From Pinus tabuliformis (taxonomy: Eukaryota > Streptophyta > Pinopsida > Pinales > Pinaceae), in assembly GCA_031772625.1 (NCBI GenBank), contig CM062818.1, positions 209,484,742-209,548,741 of the forward strand: a stretch of 64,000 nucleotides of DNA, read 5' to 3'. The first letter of the stretch is position 1; each line of letters opens with the position of its first letter. The notes below the pieces were generated by a model, which was not told the DNA's origin, did no database searches, and saw only the letters and a program-made list of their open reading frames with translations. Below are positions 44,543 to 56,640 of the stretch, in pieces. Position numbers and translations under genes: made by a program.

Positions 44543-46049
44543 AATGAGAAAGGGGTTTTCTGGGACTCACTGATAAGCTTGAAGGAACAACATTGGTAGA
44601 AGGACTACATCATAGGGGGATATTTGTACATCACCATCCTACCATCGAAAAAGAAAGGATGATCAAATGCACATGACCCATTTATAAAAAGGTTGGAGGA
44701 CTTGATCAATGAGTGGGATTTGCTAGACATAATCCCAAAGAGTGAAAAGTTTATATGGGCAAACAAGAGAAGCAACCCTTGGTTTATAACCGCCAGGATT
44801 AACCATTTTCTCCTCCATGGAAATTGGATCTTAAAAGGAATATAATGTTATTTTAATATCATGGTGAGAGGGGATTGGGATCACAAGCCCATCGGGCTCG
44901 TTTTAGACCCCTTAGAGAATCTGGGTCCAATCCCATTCTACTATAACCTTGGCTGGTTATAATTTGAAGGAGTCCTAGGATTAATTAAACAAGCTTGGAT
45001 CCCACTATTTTTGGGCTCTCCAACATTTGTTTGGGAATCAAAGCTTAAGGTAGTTAAGCAAGCACTCAGATCTTGGGTCAAACAACATTACAAGCCCCCG
45101 AGCGAGAAAAGTCAAATTTGTTAAAGTAATTGGAAGGTGTTCATGCATAGATGGAAACAAGTCCTGTCGAAGATGAACACTTAGAAAGGGAGAGAAAACT
45201 TAATAGGAAAATTCTCAAGGTTAATAGGAAGGAAGAAGAACTTTGGAGGTTAAAGTTTCACAACCTTTGATTAAAAGATGGAGATCGAAACACCTCCTTC
45301 TTTCAGAAGTAAGCGAGGGCTTAAGAGAAGAGAAATAAGGTAAAGGATATAGTCTTAGAAGGTAAGCAAAAAAATATCCTCCTTTTCGAAAATCAAACTA
45401 GAAGCTTTCTCTTACTTTAAGAATATATATTATGAAATAAATGATAAAACTCCCAATGAAGTTGAATCCTTCGTCTCTTGTCTCCCCTCTGTGGTGACTA
45501 GTGATAATAATCAGTTTAATATGAGACCCATTGAATAAGTTGAGGTCATTGAGGATATTTGGCCCATTAACCCCGATAAAGTCCCTACCTGGGATGGATT
45601 CACCATTTCGTTCTATAGTAGATTCTGGCTTCTAATAAAAAAAAATTGTTGAAAATGTTAAATTCCTCTACATTCAAAGGAAAATTGGGTTGCAATACAA
45701 ATTCTTCCTTTCTAGCCCTGATCCCTAAGGAGAAAAATACTTGTTCTTTCTCTTGTTTCAAACCCATATCTCTATGATTGCTAACAAGCTTAGAACTTTT
45801 CTCCTTGAAATTATCTTAGAAAACCAAGGAGGCTTTCTTCACCATCGCTGAATTTTGGATAATGTCATTCTTGTTCAAGAGGCCATAAATTCAAGCAAAA
45901 TCATCAATAATGGTCATTAAACTTGACATGGAAAACACCTTTGACCGTGTCCATCACTCCTTCCTCACTGCAATTTTTGAGAAGCTAGGTTTTGGGAAAG
46001 ATTTAATTATGTGGATCAAAGCATGCATTGGGGGACCTTGGATAGCCCC
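44543..46049 (+). pseudogene. LINE piece 2 (endonuclease end and first RT motifs)
   Basis: Readable in shifting frames. An endonuclease-like stretch (KGVFWDSLISLKEQHW, then LLDIIPKSEKFIWANKR near 44715-44770) is followed by a linker and RT. PDKVPTWDGF near 45575-45600 is the LINE RT K-P-D-G-F motif, and VIKLDMENTFDRVHHSFL at 45913-45966 is the RT motif carrying the first catalytic Asp. The piece ends at CIGGPWIAP where the chromovirus is inserted, and continues at 51903. Confidence 0.82.
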
Positions 46050-46382
46050 TGTTATGAAACCAGCTCAAGAAAAGATAGAAAAGATAGATCAACGCCTTAG
46101 AATTCAGCCTCTTCAAGGGGGAAACCTCCTTTACATTACATAAATGAACAATTCTTTGATGATACAAATGACAAAACCTCCTTTCTGTATATAGGAGTCT
46201 AAGGAGTCACAATATAATCCATCCGACCTAACAATAATAATATAAAGCCACAAAAATAACAATAGAGGGATTCTATGGGGCACAAAAATAACAATATGGG
46301 GGTAATAGGGGCACAACAATATAAATAAGGGGTATAACTACAATAGTAATGGGGTAATCACTAGTATTATAGGGACCCAACA
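46050..46382 (-). repeat. chromovirus-1 LTR, left copy (3' LTR)
   Basis: 333 bp. The TATA-like tatata is altered by one base relative to the right copy. Confidence 0.96.
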
Positions 46383-46396
46383 TGCCCCTCTCCTTC
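46383..46396 (-). promoter_or_regulatory. chromovirus-1 polypurine tract
   Basis: On the minus strand gaaggagaggggca abuts the 3' LTR. Confidence 0.88.
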
Positions 46397-46411
46397 AAAA
46401 AAGTGTTTTCC

Positions 46412-47503
46412 TCAACGCTTGAGTAGTTCTGGATACTTCTGCATAAAATTCTCATCCTCCCATGTGGAATCTTCAGCGGATAAGTTCTTCCACTTGATAA
46501 GATACTCTGAAATTGATCGATTTCGTAGCTGTCGAGTTCTTGTTTCTGTGACTGCTTCCGGTTCCAATATAATTTTTCCTTCCTCGTCAAGTTCTGGCAA
46601 TATTGTTTGAATTGGGAGCTTGTCACCTATAACCTTCTTTAAACATGAAACATGGAAAACTGGGTGCAATCGAGAAGCTGCAGGAAGCTCCAATTTGTAT
46701 GCCATAGTACCAATCTTTTGCAACACCTTGTACGGACCATAATACTTTGGTGATAATTTATTATCCTTCTTAGCTTGCTTTAGGGACATTTGCTTATATG
46801 GTTGTAGCCGTAGGAATACCCAATCACCTACATCAAAACTTCTTTCACTGCGATGTTGATCTGCCTGTTGTTTCATTCTATTTTGTGCCAACACGAGGTT
46901 ATCCTTTAAGAGTTGGAGGACTTGTTGTTGATGTTCGATGTGATGTTCCACTGCTTGAACCTTAGAATTTTCTCTTAAATATGATGTGATGGATGGTGGT
47001 TGATAACCATAAAGTGCCATAAATGGGGTCATTTTTGTTGCTGTATGGAAGGAAGTGTTATACCACCATTCAGCCAGAGGCAACCATTTGACCCATTGTG
47101 TCTGTTTATCAGATACAAAGCAACGAAGATATCCTTCCAAACATTTGTTTACTATCTCAGTTTGCCCATCAGATTGAGGATGATAAGATGAGCTATGAGC
47201 TAACTGAGTACCAAGACAAGAAAATAATTCTGTCCAAAAATTTCCAGTGAAAATGGGATCTCTGTCACTTACAATAATCTTTGGGTTTCCATGTAGCTTT
47301 TGAATTGTTTCCATAAATGCAGTAGAAACTGTACTGGCTTTAAATGGATGTGATAATGCACAAAAGTGTGCATACTTGGTAAGTCTGTCAACTACCACCA
47401 TGATGACACTCTTTCCCTCAGACTTGGGTAAACCTGTGATAAAATCCATTGAAACCTCCTCCCAACGTTGGCTTGGAATGGATAAAGGTTGTAATAGACC
47501 TGT
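46412..47503 (-). CDS. chromovirus-1 integrase core and chromodomain
   Basis: Open to 46412 in the frame that follows a one-base loss near 47503; the first ATG is at 47449 (MDFITGLPK), which is internal to the natural polyprotein. The integrase core has Asp in the MDFITG strand, Asp in VSDRDPIF and Glu in DGQTEIVN, so the DDE triad is present. [11 protein letters not shown] and [17 protein letters not shown] mark the C-terminal domain. The last 45 residues ([20 protein letters not shown]) are a chromodomain, known in chromoviruses to steer insertion towards particular chromatin. Ends 16 bp before the purine tract. Confidence 0.9.
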   Translation of the reverse strand, partial: TGLLQPLSIPSQRWEEVSMDFITGLPKSEGKSVIMVVVDRLTKYAHFCALSHPFKASTVSTAFMETIQKLHGNPKIIVSDRDPIFTGNFWTELFSCLGTQLAHSSSYHPQSDGQTEIVNKCLEGYLRCFVSDKQTQWVKWLPLAEWWYNTSFHTATKMTPFMALYGYQPPSITSYLRENSKVQAVEHHIEHQQQVLQLLKDNLVLAQNRMKQQADQHRSERSFDVGDWVFLRLQPYKQMSLKQAKKDNKLSPKYYGPYKVLQKIGTMAYKLELPAASRLHPVFHVSCLKKVIGDKLPIQTILPELDEEGKIILEPEAVTETRTRQLRNRSISEYLIKWKNLSAEDSTWEDENFMQKYPELLKR

Positions 47504-50500
47504 GTCTTAATTGTTTCAACTTTATTTTGCTGGCAAACCAAACATTCCGCCACAAACTTTTGAATATCTGATTTAAGGCCATCCCAAAAAAATTCCTTCT
47601 TAACCCTGTGGTAAGTTTTTAAAAATCCTGAGTGCCCTCCTAAGGGAGAAGTGTGCAATTCCATAAGAATCTTTTGTTTTAGCTGGGAATTCTTACAGAG
47701 GTATAAGCGATCTTTGTACCATAACGAATCATTTTGCCAGCTAAATGTATCAGAAGTACTGGAATCTTGTTGTAGCTTTCGAATAAGTGCCCACACTTCT
47801 TCGTCATTCTTCCATTCCTCCCTTGCTTCGTTTATCCAATCTGGTTGGATAATAGAAATGGCACACAACAATGCTTCCACATCCTCATCCTTTCTTGAGA
47901 GTGCATCTGCCACCACATTTTGCTTCCCTTTTTTGTAGATGATTTCAAAGTCATAACCCAACATCTTTGTGACCCACTTTTGTTGCTCTTCAGAGGATAA
48001 TCTTTGTTCTAAAAAGTATTTAAGGCTATCATGATCTACTTTTACCTTGAAGTGTCTTCCCATTAGGTAGGGTCGCCATTTCTTAAGTGCATGGAGTATT
48101 GCCAACATTTCCTTCTCATAAATAGCTTTGCTTAAAAACTTTCCCTTGATTGGACGACTTTCAAAAGCAATGGGTCTTTCATCTTGCATTAGAACAGCAC
48201 CAATTCCATTTCCTGAAGCATCACATTCCACAATAAAGGTTTTTGTGAAGTCCGGTGTAGCTAAGACCGGTGCTTGGCACATTGCCTCTTTAAGATGTTC
48301 AAAGGCCTTTGTTGCTTTCGAAGTCCATGAAAATGAATCTTTCTTCAATAATGTTGTTAGAGGTGCTGCTATTCTCCCATAATTCTTAACAAACTTGCGA
48401 TAATACCCTGTCAACCCAAGAAATCCTCGCAGATGCTTTATGGATGTGGGGATTTTCCATTCCTTAATGGCTTTAATTTTGCTAGGGTCTACCTTAACTC
48501 CTTCATGAGATACAATATGACCCAAATATTCCACCTCCTGGACTCCAAAGAAACATTTGGATCTTTTTGCATATAATTGTTTCTCCTCCAATAGTTGTAG
48601 CACCCTGTCAACATGTTCAACATGATCCTTCCAAGACTTGCTGTAGATTAGTATATCATCAAAAAATACTAACACAAATTTTCTAAGGAATGGTTTGAAA
48701 ATTGAATTCATCAAACCTTGAAATGTTGAAGGTGCATTGGTAAGGCCAAAAGGCATGACCAAAAATTCATAATGACCCTCATGAGTTCTAAATGCTGTTT
48801 TTGGAATGTCTTCAATCTTCATTCTGATTTGATGATATCCCGAACGAAGATCCAACTTGGTGAAGTAAATTGATCCATGCAATTCATCCAGTAATTCATC
48901 AATAACAGGAATGGGGAACTTATCTTTAATAGTGAGCTTGTTGAGCTCCCTATAATCCAGACACATGCGCCATGATCCATCCTTCTTGTGCACCAATACT
49001 ACTGGAGCTGAGAAAGAACTTTGACTCGGTTGAATTATACCAGCCTCTAGCATTTCTGCAACCATACGTTCAATTTCACTTTTTTGGACATAGGGATATC
49101 TGTACGGCCTGATGTTTGGAGGAACACTTCCTGGAATCAGATGAATAGCATGATCATGATCACGCATAGGTGGGAGACCTTTGGGAGTCTCAAATACCTT
49201 GGAATGATTGTCCAGGACTTTTTGGAGATCTGGAGAAATAGATGATTCCAATGTGGAAACATCTAGCGAACATAATTGTGCAATTACACCTCTTTGCTCC
49301 TTTTTTAGAAGCTTTGTCATGCCATTAGAGCTGATTATCTTTCCTGGTTTCCCTGCAATACCCCTTAATTCAACTTCCTTTCCTTCCGTAGAAAATTTGA
49401 TGAAAAGTTCTTGAAAATTAAAAGCTATTGTACCCAAGGATTGTAGCCATTGGACTCCTAGTACAACATCAACACCTCCCATTGGAATGGAAAGCATTGG
49501 GCTAGTCAATACATATTCTCCCATGGATAGCTTGATATTATGGCACTTTCCAGAGCAATTTATTGTTCCTCCATTTGCAATCATCACTTGACACTCTGGT
49601 GCTGGATATAGGAAGCAATTCAATTCTTTTGCTACCCTACAATGAATAAAATTGTGGGTGCTTCCTGAATCAATCAACACTATTACCTTTTTCTTCTTGA
49701 TTTGTCCTTCTATCTTGATGGTTTGAGGAGTGGTAATTCCCGCCAATGCATTACAAGATATGGTCGGATTTATTTGTTCTTCATCTAGGCTTTGTTCCTG
49801 GAGTATATCTTCTTCTTTTGACCTTTCTTGCTCCTTTTCTTCTTCCTCTTCACAATCTATGTAGAATAATTTCTTCTCAGCACACTTATGACCTTTAGTG
49901 TATTTGCTATCACAACTGTAACAAAGCCCTTTTGCTCTTTTTTCTTCCAATTGTTGTGGTGTCAACCTTATAGGTTGTGGAAGACTAGGGGCAACAACAC
50001 TTCCGTCTTTATAGTTGTGAGTGGTATGCTTCCTAGTTGCCATAATTTTGCTTTCCATTTTTCTTGCTAACCTGAATGCCTTCTCTAATGAATCAGGTTC
50101 CCAAAGGCAAACATCATGTTGGATATTATCCTTTAAAGACCCTATGAACACATCAATCCTATGCTCCTCTGGAATATCTTTTACCCTTATGTTCAATTTT
50201 TGGAACTCCTCAATGTGCTCCATTACTGAACCCTTTTGTTTGAGACTTATCAATTGGCTAAAAAAAGTGTTGCTTTTTGTATCTTCATAATGTGCTATCA
50301 ATTCTTCCGTAAAAATTGCCCAAGTGATAAATTGTTTACGAGAGCAAAGCCATTGATACCATACAAACTGATTTGGTTCCAAATATACAGTTGCCATACG
50401 TACCTTTTGTGCGTTTTGCACATTATTGAGATCGAAGAATTGCTCCATCTGTAATATCCATGTGGCGGGATCCTTGCCATCAAACTTCCTCATATCGATT

Positions 50501-50901
50501 TTTGGAATATGGTGATTCTTCGATCCAACATTAGTGTCTATGGAATCATGATTAACATTTCTTTTGTTCTCATCATGAGTTTCCTTTACTACCTTTTCAC
50601 CATTAGTGACCCTTTCTTGTAGCAACTTCTTCAATTCTTCCATGTCTGTCTTCAAATCTATCTTCAAATCTGCCATGTCTCTGTTCAAATCTGTCTTCGA
50701 ATCATCCATCTTAGCTTCCATGCCCTTTATCTTAGATTCCACGCCATTTATCTTAGCTTCTGTTAGCTTTTGTGAGCGTGACATTTGTTGCACTTGTTCT
50801 TGTAATTTTGATATATCATGTAGCATTTCTTCTTCTTCATGAGTCATGCTAGAGCTTTCAGGTTCCTTACTAGGTGTTTGCATTTTCTTTCCTCGGGGCA
50901 T
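47503..50901 (-). CDS. chromovirus-1 gag-protease-RT-RNase H-integrase zinc domain
   Basis: Starts at the ATG at 50901, about 655 bp inside the PBS, and is open for over 1130 codons; it runs out of frame after ETIKT near 47503, so the last 37 codons to 47392 are spurious. Order: coiled-coil N-terminus (residues 20-110, repeated KxDLKTDM-type heptads), capsid domain (about 135-300), spaced knuckle [14 protein letters not shown] (about 330), protease [10 protein letters not shown] (about 415), RT with FFDDIL, RNase H starting [11 protein letters not shown], and integrase HHCC zinc domain ([13 protein letters not shown] ... CLVCQQ). All catalytic motifs look intact. One missing base appears to be the only lesion. 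Confidence 0.93.
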
Positions 50902-51555
50902 CAGTTACCGATAATAATGCTTTACTATGCCCTTTGAATTCCGTTAAACCAAGCTTACACAAAAATTTAAAAAAAACTACACACCTTTTTTCACTTTATA
51001 GAAGCCTGATATTGAATCTGATGTATCTCTGTAATTTCGGATCATCCAATTCTGAAATTACTACCTGTAGTAGCCTTCTGCATCCTCTTTCCAATGCCAC
51101 AAGTCTGAGCCAAATTGGATTCTCCAAGGAAGAGTTATGTGAAATCTCCCACAGTGACTTGATTTTAGACTGGTTCAGTAGAGCGAACTTGTACGACGTT
51201 GCACGAGTCACTGTTTCAACCTTTGAATCTGAAACACACACACAAGAAACTACAGTCTATCCTCTTTCTGTAACTTCTTACGAAATTTCAATCCAATCCC
51301 CAGAGAGAAAGTTATGACGATTTTCCCTAGGTCACCTGTTTTGAATGTAATTCAGGAGTCTGCAAAAAGACCAACTTCCTCAGATCATATCTCCGCAAAT
51401 ATCGCACGAAAAGCTCTGAAATTCGGACCCAAGGTTCAACGCGATTTCTTCTCAAATGGGTTTTGTTTGCAACTACTGAAACGCCACAGAAAAAAAAAGT
51501 TATAGTGAAAATACCACAATGACCTGTTTGGAGCAGCGAAACCCTAGAATCCAAA
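50902..51555 (-). other. chromovirus-1 leader
   Basis: 650 bp between PBS and gag start with no long minus frame. A 147-codon plus-strand frame (50874-51317) lies antisense here but has no recognisable motif and is probably chance. Confidence 0.6.
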
Positions 51556-51567
51556 GCTCTGATACCA
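51556..51567 (-). promoter_or_regulatory. chromovirus-1 primer binding site (initiator tRNA-Met)
   Basis: Reverse complement tggtatcagagc, two bases inside the 5' LTR. Confidence 0.92.
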
Positions 51568-51569
51568 AA

Positions 51570-51902
51570 TGTTATGAAACCAGCTCAAGAAAAGATAGAA
51601 AAGATAGATCAACGCCTTAGAATTCAGCCTCTTCGAGGGGGAAACCTCCTTTACATTACATAAATGAACAATTCTTTGATGATACAAATGACAAAACCTC
51701 CTTTCTATATATAGGAGTCTAAGGAGTCACAATATAATCCAGCCGACCTAACAATAATAATATAAAGCCACAAAAATAACAATAGAGGGATTCTATGGGG
51801 CACAGAAATAACAATATGGGGGTAATAGGGGCACAACAATATAAATAAGGGGTATAACTACAATAGTAATGGGGTAATCACTAGTATTATAGGGACCCAA
51901 CA
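51570..51902 (-). repeat. chromovirus-1 LTR, right copy (5' LTR)
   Basis: 333 bp. Contains ctatatatag (51705-51714), a good TATA box on the minus strand. Confidence 0.96.
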
Positions 51903-52186
51903 ACCCCCTTGTCAATTGTCGCCCCTACCTTTTTTTCCATGTCTCAAGAGGCCTTCATCAATGTTATCCCCTCTCTCCTCTTCTCTATATTATTTTAGTT
52001 GAATCTCTAATCAAGAATCTGGAAGTGGCCTATCAAGAAGGAAAATTAAAGGCCTGATCATATTAACTAATGTTAAAGACATCAATCACTCACAATTTTC
52101 GGATGATATCCTTTTAATGGGAGGAGCCTCCAGACAGATAACCATTAGATTTAAAATGATTATAGATAAAAACTTAGGTCTCTCAT
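51903..52186 (+). pseudogene. LINE piece 3 (RT palm)
   Basis: Continues piece 2 after the chromovirus. SRGLHQCYPLSPLLY (about 51950-51995) is the LINE motif R-G-x-x-Q-x-x-P-L-S-P, with one frame change. SQFSDDILLMGG (about 52094-52129) is the catalytic pair of Asp residues with Ser in place of Ala. The piece ends at ctcat, the target duplication of LARD-1. Confidence 0.82.
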
Positions 52187-53075
52187 TGATCCAGATCTTG
52201 GGGGAGGCCCCAAGATCTAAAAAATTAAAATGCTAGAAGAAAAAGATGAGAATGCACAATAAATAAAACCAAAAGAAACTTTTTATTTAACAGATAATAA
52301 TTGTAAGGACTACATTGTGGTGGACTATCTGTCCTTTTAAAAAATGCGACTTGTTACTTATAGTATTTTTCAGTTAAATTACCACGAGTCAATTCCATGG
52401 GTGAATGAATACCATGGGTGGATGTCACAATACCACGGGTCAATTCCATGGGTTAACAAATACCATGGGTGGATGTCACAATACCACAGGTCAATTCCAT
52501 GGGTGAATGATTACCATGGGTGGATGCCACAATACCATGGGTGAACGAATACCATGGGTGGATGTCACTTACAATACCATGGGTGGATGCCACTTACAAT
52601 ACCATGGGTAAATTCCATGGGTGGATGAATAACATGGGTAGATGAATACCATGGGTTGGTGCCATTTTCCATTTAGATCATTAAATGATCTAGATCTTGG
52701 GGGGAGGCCCCAAGATTTGAAAAATTAAAATGCCAGAAGTAAAAGACGAGAATGCCCAATAAACAAAACTGCAAAGAAACTTTTTATTAAACAGATAATA
52801 ACTATAATGACTACATTGTGGTGGACTATCTGTCCTTTTGAAAAATGCGACTTGTTATTTATAGTATTTTTTAGTTAAAATACCACAGGTCAATTCCATG
52901 GGTGAATGAATACCATGGGTGGATGTCACAATACCACAAGTCAATTCCATGGGTTAATGAATACCATGGGTAGATGTCACTTACAATACCATGGGTGGAT
53001 GCCACTTACAATACCATGGGTAAATTCCATGGGTGGATGAATACCATGGGTTTATGCCATTTTCCATTCAGATCA
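52187..53075 (-). repeat. LARD-1 left (3') LTR: two subunits with minisatellite
   Basis: 889 bp. Subunit A (52187-52680) and subunit B (52686-53075) each start tgatcYagatcttgg, contain the same leader (aagatct, actttttatt, ttgtggtggactatctgtcc), then a CCATGG minisatellite, then end ccattttccatt...gatca. They are joined by the 5-bp linker ttaaa. Subunit B has fewer minisatellite units. Confidence 0.85.
52380..52660. repeat. CCATGG-rich minisatellite, 51-bp higher-order unit (LARD-1 left LTR)
   Basis: Variants of 'accatgggtggatg' alternate with 'tcaattccatgggtgaatg'; two to three such words form a 51-bp unit. Further arrays lie at 52880-53060, 60625-60870 and 61095-61385. Because 51 is a multiple of 3 and stops are missing, frames stay open on both strands (for example 60635-60853 minus, 61032-61373 plus), but these encode only the repeat and are not genes. 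Confidence 0.9.
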
Positions 53076-53088
53076 TTCCTCCCTCCTT
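53076..53088 (-). promoter_or_regulatory. LARD-1 polypurine tract
   Basis: Minus strand aaggagggaggaa adjoining the left LTR. Confidence 0.75.
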
Positions 53089-53139
53089 AAGAAGCAATAA
53101 TCCCCATTGCATGAAGTTCCCTCCTGGGAAGCCTTTGTT

Positions 53140-53540
53140 GAATATGAAGACCCACTGAAGAGAAGGGTTTTATGTGGTTAACCCATAACCATGATGAACA
53201 AAGATCCGAGGATAGACATACCCTATAATGCTTGTGACCAACTGTGATATTGAGAGTGTGTGACCTAGCAAATGGACTTTGATGAAGTGTGGGTTTGTGG
53301 ATGACCCATAACCATGATGAACGAAGATTCATGGATAGAGATACCCTGTAATGCTTGTGACCAACCGTGATACTGACAGTGTGCGGCCTAGCAAATGGAC
53401 TTCGATGAAGTGTGGGTTTGTAGATGACCCATAACCATGACAAACGAAGATCCGAGGATAGAGATACCTTGTAATGCTTGTGACCAACTGTGATACTAAC
53501 AGGGTGCAGCCTAGCAAATGGACTTCGAGGACAAGGATTT
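53140..53540 (-). repeat. LARD-1 internal tandem repeat, 123-bp unit, about 3.3 copies
   Basis: The word cctagcaaatggactt recurs at 53264, 53387 and 53510, exactly 123 bp apart. The 123-bp length keeps a minus-strand frame open (53087-53614) with a 41-residue repeat (FARxHTxxITVGHKHYRV type), which looks like a by-product of repeat length. Copia-3 inserted just after the array. Confidence 0.9.
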
Positions 53541-53573
53541 TGTGCAGTTGACCCATAACCATGATGTTGGTTG

Positions 53574-54025
53574 TGTAGGAATTTATAGGGTAAGTTCCTC
53601 AGACAAAACACCAAAGGACACCGCTCACAACCAGATTGCAGATCAATACACCAGTATTTTTGACGTGGTTAAAACCCTCAAAGAGGGAAATAGTCCACAG
53701 CCTGAGCCAACACGGCCACTTCAGGCAATTTATTAATAAAAGAATGAAAATTTACATATGCTTCTCTCATGCACGGATTACCCTACAAATGACCCTCCAT
53801 GCGCTTTAAATAGAAATCATGGACCAATCGGGTGTCAAGCCACGGATCAAGTGTCGGTAATACCGAGGAGAGAATGAACGGTCAGATCACTACATATTGT
53901 GACCATCGGATTGTAAGTTACAAAATGTACAAGGTAAAGAAACACACTTTACCTAACTCTATACCTAACTCTATACTAGACCAAGTTGTACTTAACTATT
54001 TCCTATGTGTCGGAATATCCTAACA
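53574..54025 (-). repeat. copia-3 LTR, left copy (3' LTR)
   Basis: 452 bp. A minus-strand TATA-like ctatttaaag lies near 53803-53812. Confidence 0.95.
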
Positions 54026-54038
54026 TCCCCCCTTAAGA
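54026..54038 (-). promoter_or_regulatory. copia-3 polypurine tract
   Basis: Minus strand ttcttaagggggga next to the 3' LTR. Confidence 0.82.
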
Positions 54039-54106
54039 ACAACTTGGGAAAGGATTGAAGGATTTACAAATAAGACACAATAGGAGAAGGAAGGAGGCAC
54101 TAGAGC

Positions 54107-55375
54107 CTATCCCCCCTTAGTGACAACTTCCTGAACTCCAACCATAAATCGAAGTTTAGTGAACTTCGCCTCTGTGAGAGCCTTTGTGAAGATGTCTGCA
54201 ACTTGATCATCTGTTGAACAATATTTCACTTCAAGAACATGATCATGAATGAGCTTTCTGATGAAGTGCATGTGCAGTTCAATGTGTTTGCTGCGCTGAT
54301 GTTGGATAGGATCTTTGCATAGTTGAATGGCACTTTGATTATAACACCAAAGTGTAGTCGGATGCTGCTGCTGAAAGCCAAGCTCTGACAGGATCTGACG
54401 AAGCCACAAGGCTTCCTTACTAGCTTCTACGACACTATGATACTCTACTTTTGCTGATGAAAGAGAAATGGCACCTTGTTTCTTGCAAGCCCATGTAATA
54501 GGTCCTGAACCAAGAGTGAACACATAACCGGCAGTAGACTTCCGATCATCAGGGTCACCACCCCAATCAGAATAAGTGAAACCAACCAATAGAGGAGCTG
54601 CTTCGGCACTGTAATGAATCCCAAATTGAACTGTACCTCGAAGATAACGAAGTATTCTTTTAGCTGCTTTCCAATGACTTTCACGTGGTTTTTGCATAAA
54701 CCGAGCAACAAGGCCAACGACAAAGGAAAGGTCAGGACGAGTATGGGTTAGATACAGAAGTTTTCTTACAAGTTGACGGTATAAGGTAGCATCAACTTCA
54801 GGAGAAGTACAAGTGACTGAAAGTTTGACTCCAGACTGGAAGGGAGAAGGGGCTGGCTTACAGTCTTCCATGTGAAAATGGTGTAGAATATCATAGGCAT
54901 ACTTGGACTGGGAAAGAGAAATACCTTCTTTGGATTGCAAGACTTGAAGACCGAGAAACTAATGTAAGTGTCCTAAGTCTATCATTTCAAACTTCCTTTT
55001 AAGGCTAGACTTCACATGGTTTATAAGGTTGGGATCACTACTTGTCAGGATAAGATCATCAACATAAAGAACAAGAATGATAAGGGACTTGCCCACTTTC
55101 TTGGTGTAGACAGTATTGTCAGAATGACACCTAGAAAAGCCAGATTCTAAAAGAAAGCTATCCATTTTGGCATACCCAGCTCGAGGAGCTTGCTTGAGAC
55201 CATAAAGGGATTTCTTAAGCCGAAATACAAGGCTGGAGTCTGTTTTTATGAAGCCAATGGGTTGTTCCATGTAGATTTCTTCATGCAAGTCCCCATGCAA
55301 GAAGGCAGATTTAACATCCATCTGATGGACTTCCCATTTGAACGAGGCAGCAAGGGAAATAACAAGGTGAATCTA
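54107..55375 (-). pseudogene. copia-3 reverse transcriptase (second part) and RNase H
   Basis: In the frame entered after the change near 55375. [20 protein letters not shown] and YVDDLIL (about 55038-55060) are the RT core. A TAG at 54959 interrupts GHLH-FLGLQ where relatives have Tyr, so this stop is not explained by CHG deamination. RNase H runs from about 54620 (TYSDWGGDPDDRKSTAGY) to the end, with SKHIELHMHFIR near the C-terminus. Ends at 54107, about 70 bp before the purine tract. Confidence 0.88.
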
Positions 55376-56640
55376 GAGTTCATTTTGGCAACAGGGGAGA
55401 AGGTTTCAATGTAGTCAATGCCTTCAACCTGTGAAAAACCTTTAGCAACAAGACGAGCTTTATGTTTATCAACTTTCCCATCTGGTCCATACTTGGTTCT
55501 GTAAACCCATTTACATCTAACAAGTTTTCGTCCCTTTGGTAGAGGAACAAGATCCCATGTATTATTTTCCAATAATGAATGATATTCTTCATTCATAGCT
55601 GCTTCCCAATCTAGATGGCCTGAAGCTTCTGCAAAAGTGTCAGGATCATAATTTACTGGAGCTTGAGCCAGTAAAGAAGAGGCTCTGTCAAACTGAGAAT
55701 GTGTGCGTCGCTGATCTGTAGGATCACCGGCAAGATCACCTGCTGCATCTTGAGTAGCACGAACCCATTTTGGAAGCTGAGGAGCTGAAGGAGGATCCTG
55801 AGATGGTGGGGGAGGATTGTCATCCTCACTTTCATCATCTGAAGAAGAAATGTTTTCAAAAGTAGAAGAGATAGGCAGAGGTGGCACATCCGCCGGACTA
55901 GGCTCGCAGGCTGATATATTTTCATCAAAGTTTACATATCTTCTAATGATAACATTTTTGGACTTAAATGGAATAAGTCTATAGCCTTTGACATCTTCAG
56001 AATATCCAACAAAAGTACATTTTTCACTCTTAGGTTCTAAAGCTTTATGATTTTCATTTGGAATATGGGCCCATGCTTCACTTCCAAAAACACGAAAGTG
56101 ACTTACATCTGGTTTGATTGAGCTCCATGCTTCTTCTGGAGTGATATTCTTTAAAGCCTTAGTAGGAGTGCGATTTATTATGTAATTTGCACAGTTAATT
56201 GCTTCTGCCCAAAAACTAAGACCAAGTCCTTTAGATTGTAGCATACAATTAGCCATTTCCTTTAAGGTGCGATTCTTCCTTTCAGCTACACCATTTTGTT
56301 GTGGAGTATATGGAACAGTATGTTGCATTTGAATTCCATTCTCAGTGCAAAAGTTGATGAATGTGTTTTTAACATATTCTCCACCATTATCAGATCTTAG
56401 CTTAAGAATTTGATGTCCAGATTGTTTTTCAACAAAGGCCTTGAAGGCCAAAAATGTGTTAAATACTTCACTCTTGAGTTTTAAGAAGTATACCCAAGTG
56501 CGTCTGGAGAAATCATCAATGAAAGTTAAGAAATACTTGCAGCTAGAGAATGACACAACTGGAAGTGGACCACATAAATCACTATGCACAAGCTGTAAAG
56601 GGGCTGAGGTGTGCCAAGAGGCACGTTTTTCAAAACTATC
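55376..56640 (-). pseudogene. copia-3 integrase and N-terminal RT
   Basis: Follows a TAG at 56641 in the same frame as protease; the first ATG is at 56589 (MHSDLCGPLPV). The integrase core has Asp in HSDLCG, Asp in RSDNGGEY and Glu in NGVAERKN. An acidic Pro/Ser-rich linker (about 55900-55700) leads to RT (WEAAMNEEYHSLLENNTWDLVP; KARLVAKGFSQVEGIDY). The frame is lost near 55375 just after FSPVAKMNS; codons beyond it to 55246 are out of frame. Confidence 0.88.

Larger units (their letters stand above)
46050..51902 (-). mobile_element. chromovirus-1: Ty3/Gypsy chromodomain element, nearly intact
   Basis: 5853 bp, minus strand. Two 333-bp LTRs (46050-46382, 51570-51902), tgtta...caaca, differ at only four positions by eye. 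The flanks gcccc (46045-46049) and acccc (51903-51907) are a 5-bp duplication with one change. Initiator-Met PBS, purine tract, and one gag-pol frame broken by a single base loss near 47503. A C-terminal chromodomain and short LTRs fit a plant chromovirus, possibly Reina- or Galadriel-like; the branch is not certain. It is the best-preserved element here apart from copia-2. Confidence 0.96.

Noticed and set aside
47392-47502. C-terminal extension of the 1169-codon chromovirus frame
   Set aside because: After the lost base near 47503 the residues no longer resemble integrase, while the next frame does.
50874-51317. 147-codon plus-strand frame over the chromovirus-1 leader
   Set aside because: Antisense, no motif, and it overlaps the gag start; probably chance.
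52380-53060. CRISPR-like spacing of repeats
   Set aside because: Units are contiguous minisatellite variants without unique spacers, in a eukaryotic context.
53087-53614. 175-codon minus frame with 41-residue repeats
   Set aside because: It is the 123-bp tandem repeat read in frame and runs across the copia-3 LTR boundary, so it is not a natural gene.
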